A stretch of 64,000 nt of DNA. Source: Sequoia sempervirens (Eukaryota > Streptophyta > Pinopsida > Cupressales > Cupressaceae). This document shows, one piece after another, positions 1 through 11,036 of the stretch. The stretch covers positions 563,659,291-563,723,290 of the forward strand of contig VDFB02193867.1 of assembly GCA_007258455.2 (NCBI GenBank), given 5' to 3'. Positions within the stretch are counted from its first letter, which is position 1, and the number at the start of each line of letters is the position of its first letter. Both the position numbers and the translations under genes were made by a program. Below the pieces are notes generated by a model. It did not search any database. It saw only the letters and a program-made list of their open reading frames with translations, and was not told the origin of the DNA.

Positions 1-1063
1 AAAGCATGATCAACATATTTCACCAAATTCTACCAATGGTCCTTTCCAAGACATATTGACATCCTTCGACCTCATGGTTGCAGATATTGAAGGAATCTTC
101 AACTCAACATTTGATCCAAGTCCACTAAAAAATGAAGAGGATATTGAGCCAATTCCCATGCCCAATGACGACATCCAAGAACCCTTTGTAATCAATCCAT
201 CCTTTGAAACTAACCCATATCAAGAATTTGATCCAAAGCATGTCAAAAGAAATTCTAAAATTATTCAAGATCAAGAATTTGTATCTCCAAGATACTATAA
301 CGATCTAATGGACACTCTCCTATCTATACAAGATGTCACAAATGATGATCATATCCACATAGCACATACTCCTCCATCTACCCATGAGATGCTTTCTATG
401 GATGGATAGATAGATGATCTTCATTCAAAATAGGATTCCTTTACTCCTGACATTATTACACAAAAAGAGCAAGTTATCAATTCCTAGAGTCAAATTGAGT
501 TTTCAACATCAGGATCAGATATATCCCAAATTCAGACTAAGGACATTATTTATGAAGATATCCAACATTCTCCACTCAAGGAAACAAGTAAAAAAAAATA
601 GGATATTCTAGAGTCAGCAGAGCAAAAAATTGAAATAACATCATCTGCAGTGGTTATTTATTAGATAATCCATTTAGAATAGGAAGAATCAAAGCATGAA
701 GGTGCCACTACCACCATACTAGGGGCAACTATGTCTCAAGTAAATGTCAACATAGGGAGCACGAAGAATCCTTCTGATGAAACTGATGCCAATACTACAA
801 CCAGCCACATCATGAATCTTCATCCACCCATCACCCCATCCATGAATTGGGACCAACGTCAAAAGAAAGATTTGAATCAAAGCACACAGAATGTTATCAA
901 AGTAGAAGAAGTAGACAAGCATAATGGACAAATAAAATACAAGTGGATACCAAAGAATACAAAGAAAGATTATTCCTATAAAACTCCATTAGTCAAAGAG
1001 ACTATGGGGAAAAATCAAAAAGGGAAATGTATCCATCAAAGATGTCCACAAACGAAAAAGTAG
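1..1063 (+). pseudogene. Degenerate ORF of unknown family
   Basis: One reading frame can be followed from about 56 to 1063, broken by stops near 407, 425 and 598 among others. The translation is rich in Asp, Glu, Asn, Ser and Thr, with no zinc knuckle, protease, RT or integrase motif. The composition suits a disordered linker or accessory region of an old retroelement, and the neighbours are all repeat-derived, but I cannot name a family. It may be the 3' accessory part of the element whose LTR starts at 5304. The left end runs off the window. Confidence 0.3.
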
Positions 1064-2640
1064 GCTTTTCAAGCAATGTACAAAGTGTATCAAACAGTTG
1101 GACCTAATTCCACATACACTTTCATATCCACCCATCATTGCTCATCTTCCCACGTTTGGAGAGTCAAAGGTTCCAAACTGTCAACCAATCCATCTTTTAT
1201 CCCTAAACACACTCGATCAATGCCTCCACACATGATATCTAGTTCTTAAATTGACCATGTATTGGCAAGGACCCTTCATCATAAGGATTTATAAGGCACT
1301 CTATCGCGATGTGCACACAAAGACAAAGTCAACTCTGATATCAATGAAGCAGATCATAAATCTCAAAATTTGTATTCAAGTGCATGTATCTTGGAAAAAC
1401 AACTTCTTCAAGCAGGATATCGATGGCACATTTTGATAGAAGCACCTAAATCAACACCACCAAGTGGGTCAACATGAATCTTTTAGAAAAAACCAAAAAA
1501 AACAAAAAATATGAAAATCCAAAAAAAATAGAAAAAGGATTGAAAATAGTAAAGGAAAAAAGTTGTCCTCTAGTGAAAACCACATAGGTGGTGCTTTGGG
1601 AAAGGCCATGATGAAAACCAGGAAAACATGCATCATGTGTGGAATTGAGCATCTACGTGCACCAGTTCAAGTGAAGGGATCTCATCCCATCCATAACAAA
1701 GCCAAAATTCCATTTACCTCATCCATAATAAATCCATTCATGCATGAACCATTTATCCAATCCATTTTCATATATCTACATCCATAGTCTGAGTTATCTT
1801 GATCTTGATGAACTTTGGTGCACACTTTATGCTTGCTTATGGTAAACATTTTGACATGGGTCATTTTCATTGATCCTATCCTACCCAATGTTATCTAATC
1901 CATGAAGCATTATCCAATGAGCGTTCTTTATCTAAACACCTTATCTTATCGCAAGATAATCCTTGGCATCCTTTGCATGCTTACAATATCCATCCATCCA
2001 CACACGTATCCAGGAATCCACCCATGGCATTCCATACATTGCTAGACACTGGGGGCAGATATTTACATCTTGCATCTAGAATAAACCTTGATCTATATCC
2101 TTGAACTTATATAGTTATCTGAACATTGACAAATGTGAAATCAATTTGGTCAACCACTTGTAAGCAAAACAATCCAAATCACTAGCCCATGGCATATTTT
2201 GATAAAGAGGACATTCCTTATCAATCTTCATATTTCATCAAAAATTGATCCAAACAATCACTATCAGTCACATTTAATGTGTGCTTCAACATCACATCAA
2301 ATCATTCAAACAACTTTTGTTCCAAATCAAGCTTCATCCATCCTGATGAATAAAATCCAATAAAAAAATCATCATCTCGAGATATCCTTGAGTTGCTTAA
2401 CACTATCCTTGCATTGTTGTGTATCCTCAATAATGTTATCATCATCAATCCCTCATCATCTTGGGATATCCATCCTAATCCTTGTGTTGCATAACACTAT
2501 CATTATATTGTTGTGCATCTTCAACAATGTTATCATCATCAATCCATCAATCTGATCACTCAACCTTAGCTTGGATTTCAACAAAATCCTAAATAGAGCA
2601 TTAATATCATCACACATATCCATATCCAAAACATCAAAAT
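1064..2640. other. Unassigned repeat debris without a gene
   Basis: AT-rich sequence with short broken frames and many CATCCA-type runs. A purine-rich string ACTGGGGGCAG at 2048-2058 resembles a polypurine tract next to a 3' LTR, but I could not find an LTR boundary beside it. No coding or RNA feature can be supported. Confidence 0.4.
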
Positions 2641-2990
2641 CATGTGAAAATCTAAAAAAAAATCCAAAATCATATAAAAAATCTAGAAACATCCATAAAA
2701 CAAAAAAAAAATCAAAAACATGGTATCTGAACTATGTCATCTCTGAGCTTAAATGTAGGCAAGACTCATCTTTGATTAGCCCCTGAGACATCAAAATCCA
2801 AAAACATTCAAAAAACATCAAAATCCAAAAAAAAAAAAAACACAAAATCCAAAAACATTCATAAAATCTCATAAAACACAAAAACATTTGAAATTTTGGA
2901 AAATCAAAAAATTTGTAAAATTTTGAAAATACCAAAAATAGCCTCAAAACATTTCAAAACATAAAAAACATCCAAATATTTGAAAAAATC
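2641..2990. repeat. A-rich degenerate short tandem repeat
   Basis: The stretch is dominated by irregular repeats of a unit like AAAACATCAAAATCC, with several A runs of 7 to 14 bases. The small ORFs that cross it come from this low complexity and are not genes. Confidence 0.7.
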
Positions 2991-3839
2991 CATCCATCCT
3001 CATCTCGCTTTCACTTGCAATAATCAATCATCCATAATAAACTGATTGTCACCTTCATCCTTTGGCAACATAAACATAAACAATCACAACAATCAACAAA
3101 AGAAAACTCCAAACACAAAATCGAAGCAACAAACCGCTAAATGCAAAATAAAACTCTTGAACATTTTAAAACATTTCAGTCAACCTTATATTGACAGCGT
3201 ATTAATCAAATTATCAACCAATCATCATCCTATACAATGGATGTCCTAGGATATATCATTCCGACAATGGGCATCATTTTGGATCACTTTGGATTCTTAT
3301 CGTATCAAAACACATCCCTTTGGCTAAAGGTATGAAGAACACTGGCTTGTTTGTGTACTTGATATTTTCTTTTGATTTATTTTATTGTGCTCATTCTAAT
3401 TACCTCTCAATGATTTCTACTCAAAACGATGTAGAGAGAAAGGAATGGGGCATCGATCATTATCCTTTTGTCTAATATGCTTGTTGGACATTCTTGTAAT
3501 ATAACTTGACAAATACTTGCTTTGTTAGGTATGTCCTAGCAAGGTTTTTGTATGTCAAGTGTGAACAAGAATACTCCTATCTATTTTTTGAGTCAAATTC
3601 CATCACACTAAGTGCAACGCCATCCTGGTTCTTTATACCTTGATGCATCGTGCTGTGAATCCCTTTTCCAAACTTGCATGAACAAAGCAATCAAATCACA
3701 TTGTTAAGCCAAAAATGCAAGATTAGAATAAGAATCCCCCATAAAATTGATTTGCATTGTTAAAGAACAAGGAAAAAGATGAAGTAAATGAGCAAATACA
3801 AACAAAGATAACTATTCCTATTCTAAAAAAAAGAAAGCA
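2991..3839. other. Unassigned intergenic or repeat-derived sequence
   Basis: AT-rich, no ORF of note and no recognisable LTR terminus. It lies just beyond the distal end of the inverted D-family LTR and may hold that LTR's diverged end, which I could not place. Confidence 0.35.
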
Positions 3840-4695
3840 TTTAATCTTATGGGGGGATTGGTGCTATTTTAATGTGGAAAATATCCCTTTCCCAACCCCT
3901 TTTTGATAAGCTCAATGATGAAACTGATATGAAAATTCTATGAAAAATGATATGGATTCAAATGGCAATGATGCATTTGTGCACGAGATTGTGGAGGACT
4001 TTTTGAAGAATGAAGCCTTCTATTTATAAAATGTCAAATGCTAAGAGTGCTCAAAATAGAGCAATGTGGGATAAAGATTTGACCAATGAGATGAAGCCAC
4101 TTGTCAACTTGTGATAAGCTTGAGGAATGAGCACATTTTGGTCAATGTGCCAAAGAGGGAAAGATTCAAATTTGAATTTGATGACAAGATGAGTTTAAAT
4201 GCTATGTTTGACCTTTGCAAGAGACATGTAAGAACCATGTAAGAGCTCATAAATGCTTTATTGGATGTACATGTCAACTTGTTTTTGAATTCAAATTTGA
4301 GGGAATATTCCTCAAAGATGCCATGTTAATGAAAAATGATGAGTTTATAAATGAATTAAAATGCTTTATTGATGCAAGTGGGAAAAACTAGAGGATGTGA
4401 TGGGTGATTAGATTAGCTTAATCAGGATTAGCTTAGTTAAGATGATGTTAGATGCTTTTGACCCATTTTACTTAAATACTTCGATTTATTTAAATCAAAA
4501 GGGATAGAAGATGATTTCAGACTTCATTAAATAAATGTTTGATTTATTTAATCAGGGAGGGTGATGTTAGGATCAAGTTGATTTATTTAATTTAAATTGA
4601 TGACTTTAGGAGATTGATCAAATAAACTTGATTTATTTGATGAATGGATGAATATGATCTAATCAAATGCATGATGTCAATTTCACGTGTCTACA
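3840..4695 (-). repeat. D-family LTR, inverted copy
   Basis: Read on the minus strand this begins with TGTAGAC at 4695 and matches, with many substitutions, the plus-strand sequence starting at 5304 and continuing beyond element A at 40363. Shared landmarks include the AAATAAATCAA-rich segment, the string about hundred-base blocks around CATCACATCCTCTAG, and TTTGGCACATTGACCAAAATG. The distal end near 3840 is where I lose the match. No coding capacity. It could be a solo LTR or one end of an element whose interior lies elsewhere. Confidence 0.65.
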
Positions 4696-5289
4696 TGTGC
4701 TTATGTGTGTTATCAAACATAAGGTAAGTTACCTTTTTAAAATCCCAATTCTTGATAAGCAAATCATCCATTTCTCATCTCTCATAAAGTTGGCTTGCTG
4801 GATCATCTTTCCATCATCTCATTTCTCATTTCTTGTTCGCACTAATGTCACATCATGAATATTTAATCATCATCACCAGTGCATCCATCTTGCATCCACA
4901 AACCATCAAAATTTTGTATATCATCTCACATGCATGATCATCATCATAATATAGATCTGTTAGTCTAAGCATCTCATAAAATCATACATTTACATAATCA
5001 TATAGGCATTATCAGATCATCCATCATCACATCAGATCATCATTTAAGTTGTTTAGGATAATATAGGTTGGTTATTCTAAGCATCTCATTTCCACCATCA
5101 TCATAACCATCTACTTTGAACCTCTTTATCATGAGATCAACCCTCAAATCGAATCTTTTTGCTCAATCTCTTGAGGGGGCAATGTACTAGTGTACTTCTT
5201 TCCATTGGGGCATCCAAAAAAAAAAAAAAATTTCAATATTGATCACGACAAGTTTATTCTTTGAACCAATGTATCAAGTACATTGCTTC
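4696..5289 (+). other. Non-coding region before the D polypurine tract
   Basis: Pyrimidine-rich sequence with ATCATC repeats, then a 14-base A run near 5217-5231. A second purine string, CTTGAGGGGGCAATG, lies near 5171. By position this is the 3' untranslated end of the D-family element whose LTR begins at 5304. No protein is recognisable. Confidence 0.4.
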
Positions 5290-5303
5290 AAAGAGGGGAA
5301 AAA
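5290..5303 (+). other. Polypurine tract of D-family element
   Basis: AAAGAGGGGAAAAA directly abuts the TGTAGAC terminus at 5304. This is the expected plus-strand priming site next to a 3' LTR, so the D LTR to its right is a 3' LTR in + orientation. Confidence 0.7.
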
Positions 5304-5814
5304 TGTAGACATGAGAAATTAGCATCGTGCACTTAATTAATTCATATTCATTCAATCATCAAATAAATCAAATTCATATTCACCCATTCATCAAATAAAT
5401 CAAGTTTATTTGATCAATCTTCTAAACTCATCCATTTAAATTGAATAAATAAAATTTATTTAATTTAAGCCTATCAAAATCATTTTAATTAAATAAATCA
5501 AACCTTTATTTTATTAAATCTGAAATCACCTTTCATCTCCCTTTGATTTAGTTTAAATCCCTAATATATAAGTCAAATGGGTCAAATCACCTAATCCCTC
5601 ACTAAATTAATCTAATCTAAGCACCCATCACATCCTCTAGTTTTTCCCACTTGCACAAATAAATCAATTTATTGATTTATTAATTCATCATTTTCTTTCA
5701 ACTTGGCATAAAAAGAGAATATTCTTCCAAATTTAAATCTCCCCCCAAGTTGACATGTACATCGAACAAAGCATTTAAGAGGTCTTACATGTCTTTTGCA
5801 AAGGTCAAACTTAG
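5304..5814 (+). repeat. D-family 3' LTR, part 1 (split by element A)
   Basis: Starts TGTAGACATGAG and runs to the CTTAG at which element A inserted; the LTR resumes at 40363. Inverted homology to 3840-4695 supports the family assignment across the junction: the inverted copy reads continuously through the point that A interrupts. No coding content. Confidence 0.7.
5810..5814. other. Target-site duplication of element A, left copy
   Basis: CTTAG precedes the TG terminus at 5815 and recurs at 40363-40367 directly after the CA terminus at 40362. The perfect 5-bp match proves that the two LTRs bound one insertion despite 33 kb between them. Confidence 0.9.
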
Positions 5815-7119
5815 TGATGAGCTTAAAATGTGCTCATAGTTTGGATGTTATGATAAAAATTTTATGCCTTTACTTTTGTTATTTTGTGATTGTTTAAATT
5901 TTGTGAAACCTTTTATTGGGATATCCTGTAGCAAAATACTTTCATATTCTTTCAGCTTATTGTGTTGACTTGATTACATTTATTGCCCCGTTGACTCCCT
6001 AAATGACTGGTATATCGCATATAATTTTTGAATGATGAAATAGATTTAAATGTGTGATTAATGAATGGATATTATGTATGTTCCATACACCTCTTCTTTT
6101 GCACCTGTTACCTTTTGTTTCACTGGTTGTTGAAGAATGATCAAGTCAAGCACAACTGATCTCAGCCTTGCAGTAAAGTCCATTTCTTGCATGACTTCGA
6201 GGAAACTTTAGCGAAGACTCTTTGACTAAAACCGTTGGGAAATATTTTTAATGACAGTCAATCAGGAAAGAGTGGAGCACTAGATTCTCTCTGGATTGGG
6301 TTGAATGCATAAATTCATTTATAAAGTTTGTTCCTTGATTCTGGAATACACTTTACTTCCACGTCTTTCTTTGATAGGGTTAGTTAATTAGTTTCTCTCC
6401 CGATTTTAAATATAGTACTCCTCCTGCGCGAGTGAGGGGGAGAGATGATAGTTAGAGTAAGATAGAAGCATAGTGATAGAAGATATCATGTAAGAAACAG
6501 TATAATAATGAAAAGTAGAATCTATTTGACAAGAGACAGAGTTTGTTGTTAGTTTCCATATCAACAAAGCAATGTATACCATTCTGTTTTCATCAATAAA
6601 GTTTGATGAAGTTCTGAGTTTAGCACCTACATAATCAGTAGATGCTTGCTAAGGGGGCCCACTTAGTAAGTATTTGTAGCTAGTTAGTTTGTTGTTCTTT
6701 TCTGTTGATCATTAGTTAGCTTTCATCTTTGAAGTTTTCATACAAACTCAGTCTTGTACTGCTCCTGTAGCATAGAGAATCCATCCCTGTGCCTGTTCCT
6801 GCAGCATAAGGCTAGTTCATAGTTTGTGCTTCAGTCATAGCTGTTATGGTTTCTGTTTTAATTAAATCATAGTTGAGTTAAAGAACTTTGCATTTCCTTC
6901 CTGTGGCGTAGATATAATTCCTTTCTAGTATTTATTTTTGCTAAGATTTCACTAAAACTAGTTCTTAGTGCATATATTTTGCTGTGCCATTTAAGGTATA
7001 CGTCCCCTGGTTTGACAAGTAAATGAACGTTCACAGAGAGATATTAGTCACCTGTCAGAATGTCCAATTCCTAGGAAAGGTTCTACTATGATTTTCATAT
7101 CCTTTTGTGGGCGCAACCA
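5815..7119 (+). repeat. Element A 5' LTR
   Basis: Starts TGATGAGCTT and ends GGGCGCAACCA; matches 39032-40362 along its whole length. A likely promoter core is the AAATATAG string near 6407, followed by a GAGGGGGAGAG tract. The LTR carries no long ORF, in contrast with the LTRs of B and C. Confidence 0.9.
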
Positions 7120-7123
7120 TTTT

Positions 7124-7141
7124 TGGCACCGTTGTCGGGTA
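7124..7141 (+). other. Element A primer-binding site, tRNA-Asp type
   Basis: TGGCACCGTTGTCGGGTA lies 4 bases after the 5' LTR. It differs from the Athila tRNA-Asp primer site TGGCGCCGTTGCCGGGGA at three positions, two of them transitions. This supports the + orientation and the Athila assignment. Confidence 0.85.
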
Positions 7142-7242
7142 TGGCGTCCAGCTAAGAATTTGTCAGAAGTCATTTTTAGCATTAGTTTATTTTGTTAGTA
7201 AAAAAATTTCAAAATATTTCGAGTCACTACTCACCATATTGC

Positions 7243-8750
7243 ATGCATAGAAGAAGAAGAGACACACTTGGAAGGTTCATCCCTGAAAATATGTTTGTTG
7301 AACTACCGTTTGACCCAGCTGACAACGAACCTAAGGAAAATCCATTCGCTCTTTTATTCCAACAACCAAACATGGAAAATAATCCACCTCCTGCATTTGA
7401 GTTTCCCATTGTTCCCCAGAGAGATACTGACAACCTTAAAAACATTCCCTCTTCCTTGCTTCCAAAATTTTATGGCCTAGTCACAGAAGACCCTGAAACT
7501 TTTATGTTTGAGTTTGATGTCCACTGTCGCAGTTATGACTACAACACAGATGCTCATAAACTGAAGTTATTTCCTTCCACCTTGAAGGAAGGAGCTCTCA
7601 GATGGTTCATGAGTCTAGGAAAAGGTGTCATTGATAGTTGGGTAGCCATGCAGACAAAATTCCTTGAAAAGTATAAGGAATATTGTAAGAGTGCCAGCAA
7701 AGGTGATGACATATTCCAAATTCAACAGAAGAAGGATGAAAGTCTAGAAGATTATATTTCTAGATTTTTGTTTTCACTAAAGAGGAACTCAAACCATACT
7801 CTCAATGAGGACTCTCAGAAACTATTGTTTCTAAGGGGAATCAGTGATGCCTATATAGACACCCTAGACCTGATGGGAGGAGGTGATATAACCCAACTGC
7901 CTTGGGATGATATAAAGAAAATATGTCTTAACTACTCTCGAGCAATAGTTAAAAAAGGTTGAGGTCATCAAGCTACAGTGGGGAAGTCTTCTTCTGGTGG
8001 AGTTTCCTAGATGGAGATAACAAATTTGCTATCTGACTTCAAGTAGGACATCATTAATAATATGGCTACACAATTGGACACTATGCAAGCTGGGAAGAAA
8101 CATGAGGAAGCTGAGGCATTTTTGGTCGAGTTCTGTCCATACTGCAAACAGAAGAAGCGTGATTGTAGATACAAGATGGTGGCTAATTTGGAAGCCAGGA
8201 AACTACCTACTAACTTCAAGCCAATAGAAGGTGATGATGATCAAGTGTTCTTTGTTGCACAAAGGAGACCATGGGCCTAAAGACAAGGTATGCCTCAAAA
8301 TCCTCTAACTTCTGGTAATCCTTATTCTGGCTATAATAACCAATGGCAACATGCATATGGACCACCACCACTCTGGAATCCACCTTAACCAAGTTGGCCT
8401 AATTATCAGAACCCACAATGGCAATCTCTTTAAGGAGGTTGGCAGCAGCCACAAGGGCAATGGACCCCACCTTTAGGAAATTGACAGTAAAATCCTCAAC
8501 GGAGAGTCCCTCCGCAATGGCAAAACCAGTCCCCTGGATTCCTGCAGCTTCCACAGCCACAACTGCAGGCCCTCATGCCACCTCCTGTAGCAAATGCTAC
8601 AAATCCTGGCCTTCCAAAGCAAACACCTATACCTGCCCAGCCGTTGCCAAATCCTAATAATAAGCAACAGCAGTAGCCACAACAGCCTACGTATCTTGCC
8701 GAAGCCAACCAATATCAAGCCTAAGCCTTAAACATTAATGATATCCATTT
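7243..8750 (+). pseudogene. gag: Element A Gag (capsid and nucleocapsid remnant)
   Basis: The first ATG in frame is at 7243 and gives an N-terminus with a basic MHRRRR start. A retrotransposon Gag capsid domain follows, from FYGLVTEDPE through EGALRWFMSL to LPWDDIKKICLNY (about 7470-7945). The first stop is TGA at 7960; the same frame then continues with several TAG stops through a Cys-rich FCPYCKQKKRDC segment (about 8133) and a Pro/Gln-rich tail (8290-8710). The family packages element RNA into particles. The frame is shared with the protease, so gag and pro were one polyprotein. Most stops look like former CAG codons. Confidence 0.8.
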
Positions 8751-9030
8751 GAGGTCTGGAACCACTTTACCTACTCCAAAACCCCCTTTAATTACTAAAA
8801 TACTAGATTCTCCCCTTGAAGAATCTACTGCGCCTGCTGTTCCTACTGAGCATATGCCCATAACTGATATAGTTTCTAAGGAGTCTATTTTGTAAAATCA
8901 AGAAAACCCACCTTTTCTTCAGAGGTTGCAAAGTACTGCATCTAAATCTATGGAAGAAACCACTTTTGACATCCTGGATCAGCTTAAGAATGTACAGATT
9001 TAAATCCCTTTATTTCAGGCTATTAAAGAT

Positions 9031-9642
9031 GTTCCTATCTTTGGAAAAGCTATTAAGGAGGCCTGTTTGAAGAAGCTTGGACGAAAGAAAAAGGATCCTC
9101 AAACAATTCATGTCTTAGGGAAATTGGATGATATAATGTTGGGAAATGTAGTCATCCCAAAGTATATTGACCCTGGAAGTCTTGTAGTTTAGATACATAT
9201 AAATGGCCAAGTTGCAAAAAATGTTTTGATTGATTTAGGTGCTGCCATTAATGTCATGACAAAGCATACTATGGACTCCCTGAATATTTCAAACATTAGG
9301 TCTACACCCACAGTTCTCCAAATTGCAGACAGCTCCACAGTTAAACCTAATGGGATGGTGGAAGATGTAATTGTCACTCTTGAATCTTGGGAGTATCCTG
9401 CTGATTTCACAATATTATCAGTTAAGGCAACTTTAGGAGGGTATCCAGTTATCCTTGGTAGACCATGGTTAGCAACTGCTGATGCTTTTATAGGATGTCG
9501 TTCTGGAGATATGACCATTTCTGATGGAAAGTCCATAAAGAAATTAGCTTTGTATCTACCTGCTCGACCTCACCCAGATTTGTCCCAACCTATTTGGCCA
9601 GATGTGGGGGAAGAAACTGAAGAAGCCAATTCTTTGGCTTAA
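9031..9642 (+). pseudogene. pro: Element A aspartic protease (DLGA type)
   Basis: Same frame as gag. The active site reads VLIDLGAAINVM (about 9223-9258): the D-L-G-A form typical of Athila, in place of the usual D-S/T-G-A. The flap and second conserved segment GGYPVILGRPWL lies near 9439-9474. One in-frame TAG (9190) precedes the active site. The protease matures Gag-Pol. The frame closes with TAA at 9640. Element B inserted about 320 bp downstream, cutting protease from RT. Confidence 0.8.
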
Positions 9643-9961
9643 TTAATGATGATTCAAAATGATCCATTCTCACAACTCCAGAGTGAGGATGCTTTACTTT
9701 TTCAAATTTTACAGTACAACTCTGATATGGGTAGTTTAGCTGATCCACATAGTAGCCATCTACAATGTTTCCTACAGCAACCAGACTCTGAAAGTCCACT
9801 ACCTAAACTTCTAGCGATTTTTCATAATTTTCTTCCATAAGAGATACAAACATTACCTGTAGATTCTATGAGCAATCTCACTAAATAGATAGAATTGTCT
9901 CCAGATCATTGTTTGAATGTCAATAGCAAGTTGTCACAATCTCAAGAAGTTGATTTCACAC
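9643..9961 (+). pseudogene. Element A protease-RT linker, truncated by B
   Basis: The gag-pro frame continues with acidic and Gln/Ser-rich sequence and stops at about 9838 and 9886. No domain is recognisable. It ends at the left border of element B. The sequence that follows it functionally resumes at 33429, where the N-terminal RT motif KAFAWEYGDM appears. Confidence 0.6.
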
Positions 9962-10853
9962 TGTTGATGGTGTTTTTATGCACTTCTCAACACAGGCAGT
10001 GCATAAGTGCACTACCTCTCTTGAAAGGCAATACTCCACAATAGGATTGCAGAACACTATCCCAAGGTCTCTCGGATGTCAGATCATGATAGTGCTCATA
10101 TACCTCAGTAGTTTGATGTGATTTGCTAGAATCACAAGGTGGTCTTACAGAAAATACAAAGTAATGACACAAAGCATGGAAGTTGGATATTGAAATGGAG
10201 TTCTTAGGATAAAGGCTATTATGCATTGGCTGTAGGTTCAAATAGCAATCTTGGACTCTATTTAGTTGTTGGATTTTGCTTTACAATGTGCAATGATCCT
10301 TAGCATAGATCAGTTACTAAAAAAAAGAAAAGGGCGAAGGAGAGGAAAAGTTCTTAAGTCTGAAGCTAGCAATGAATAGTGACAATGGAGTTCCTGCAAT
10401 GGACAATTCCTTAAAATAATATCCCACTTAGCCAGGGATTTCATAGTATTATGGAAATTGTGCTATCTTATAAGGGCTGCAGATATTTCATCCTTTATCC
10501 ACCACATACATGCATGAATCAAAGATGAATGTTTGGAACAAATTTTGAAATCAAGTCCAGGCTAACTTTGCATAGCTATTTACCATCAGCAAACAACAAA
10601 AAGTATGGACTAAGGAATCATCAACAAAATAGGAATTTTCACAATCACCCAACAACATTCCTAAGATTTATCCAAAGAAATAAGAAATTTAACTAAATAG
10701 AAATAATATCTAAGTCAAGCATCTAAATTTGGAGAATGAATCAAACAACATGAGAGAAATCAAGAAAATACACCAAGTCAATGCCTTTTCTTATAAATTT
10801 CAGCAGCATGTCTTTACAATAACTCAACTCTCTCCTTGCAAATGAGAGGAGTG

Positions 10854-10865
10854 CCCTATTTATAG
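10854..10865 (-). promoter_or_regulatory. TATA box of element B 3' LTR
   Basis: CTATAAATAGGG on the minus strand, about 170 bp downstream of the ORF stop and about 890 bp before the LTR end. The paired copy is at 26600-26611. It places the U3/R boundary just downstream, so the whole ORF belongs to U3. Confidence 0.75.
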
Positions 10866-11036
10866 TTTCCAAGAAGTTAAATGAATGGCCAAGATTTATT
10901 ACAAAATAGGGTTTCACCTACCCCCAAATAGATCTCAATTTAAAATTAAATTTTTGTCTCTTCCCTATTTCGTCATCTTGTAGATGACACTATAGCTCTT
11001 TTGTCTTGTAGCTAATTACTGTTTGCTTTGCTGTAG

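Noticed and set aside
2641..2990. Centromeric or telomeric satellite
   Set aside because: The A-rich units are irregular, the array is only about 350 bp, and no plant telomere repeat is seen.
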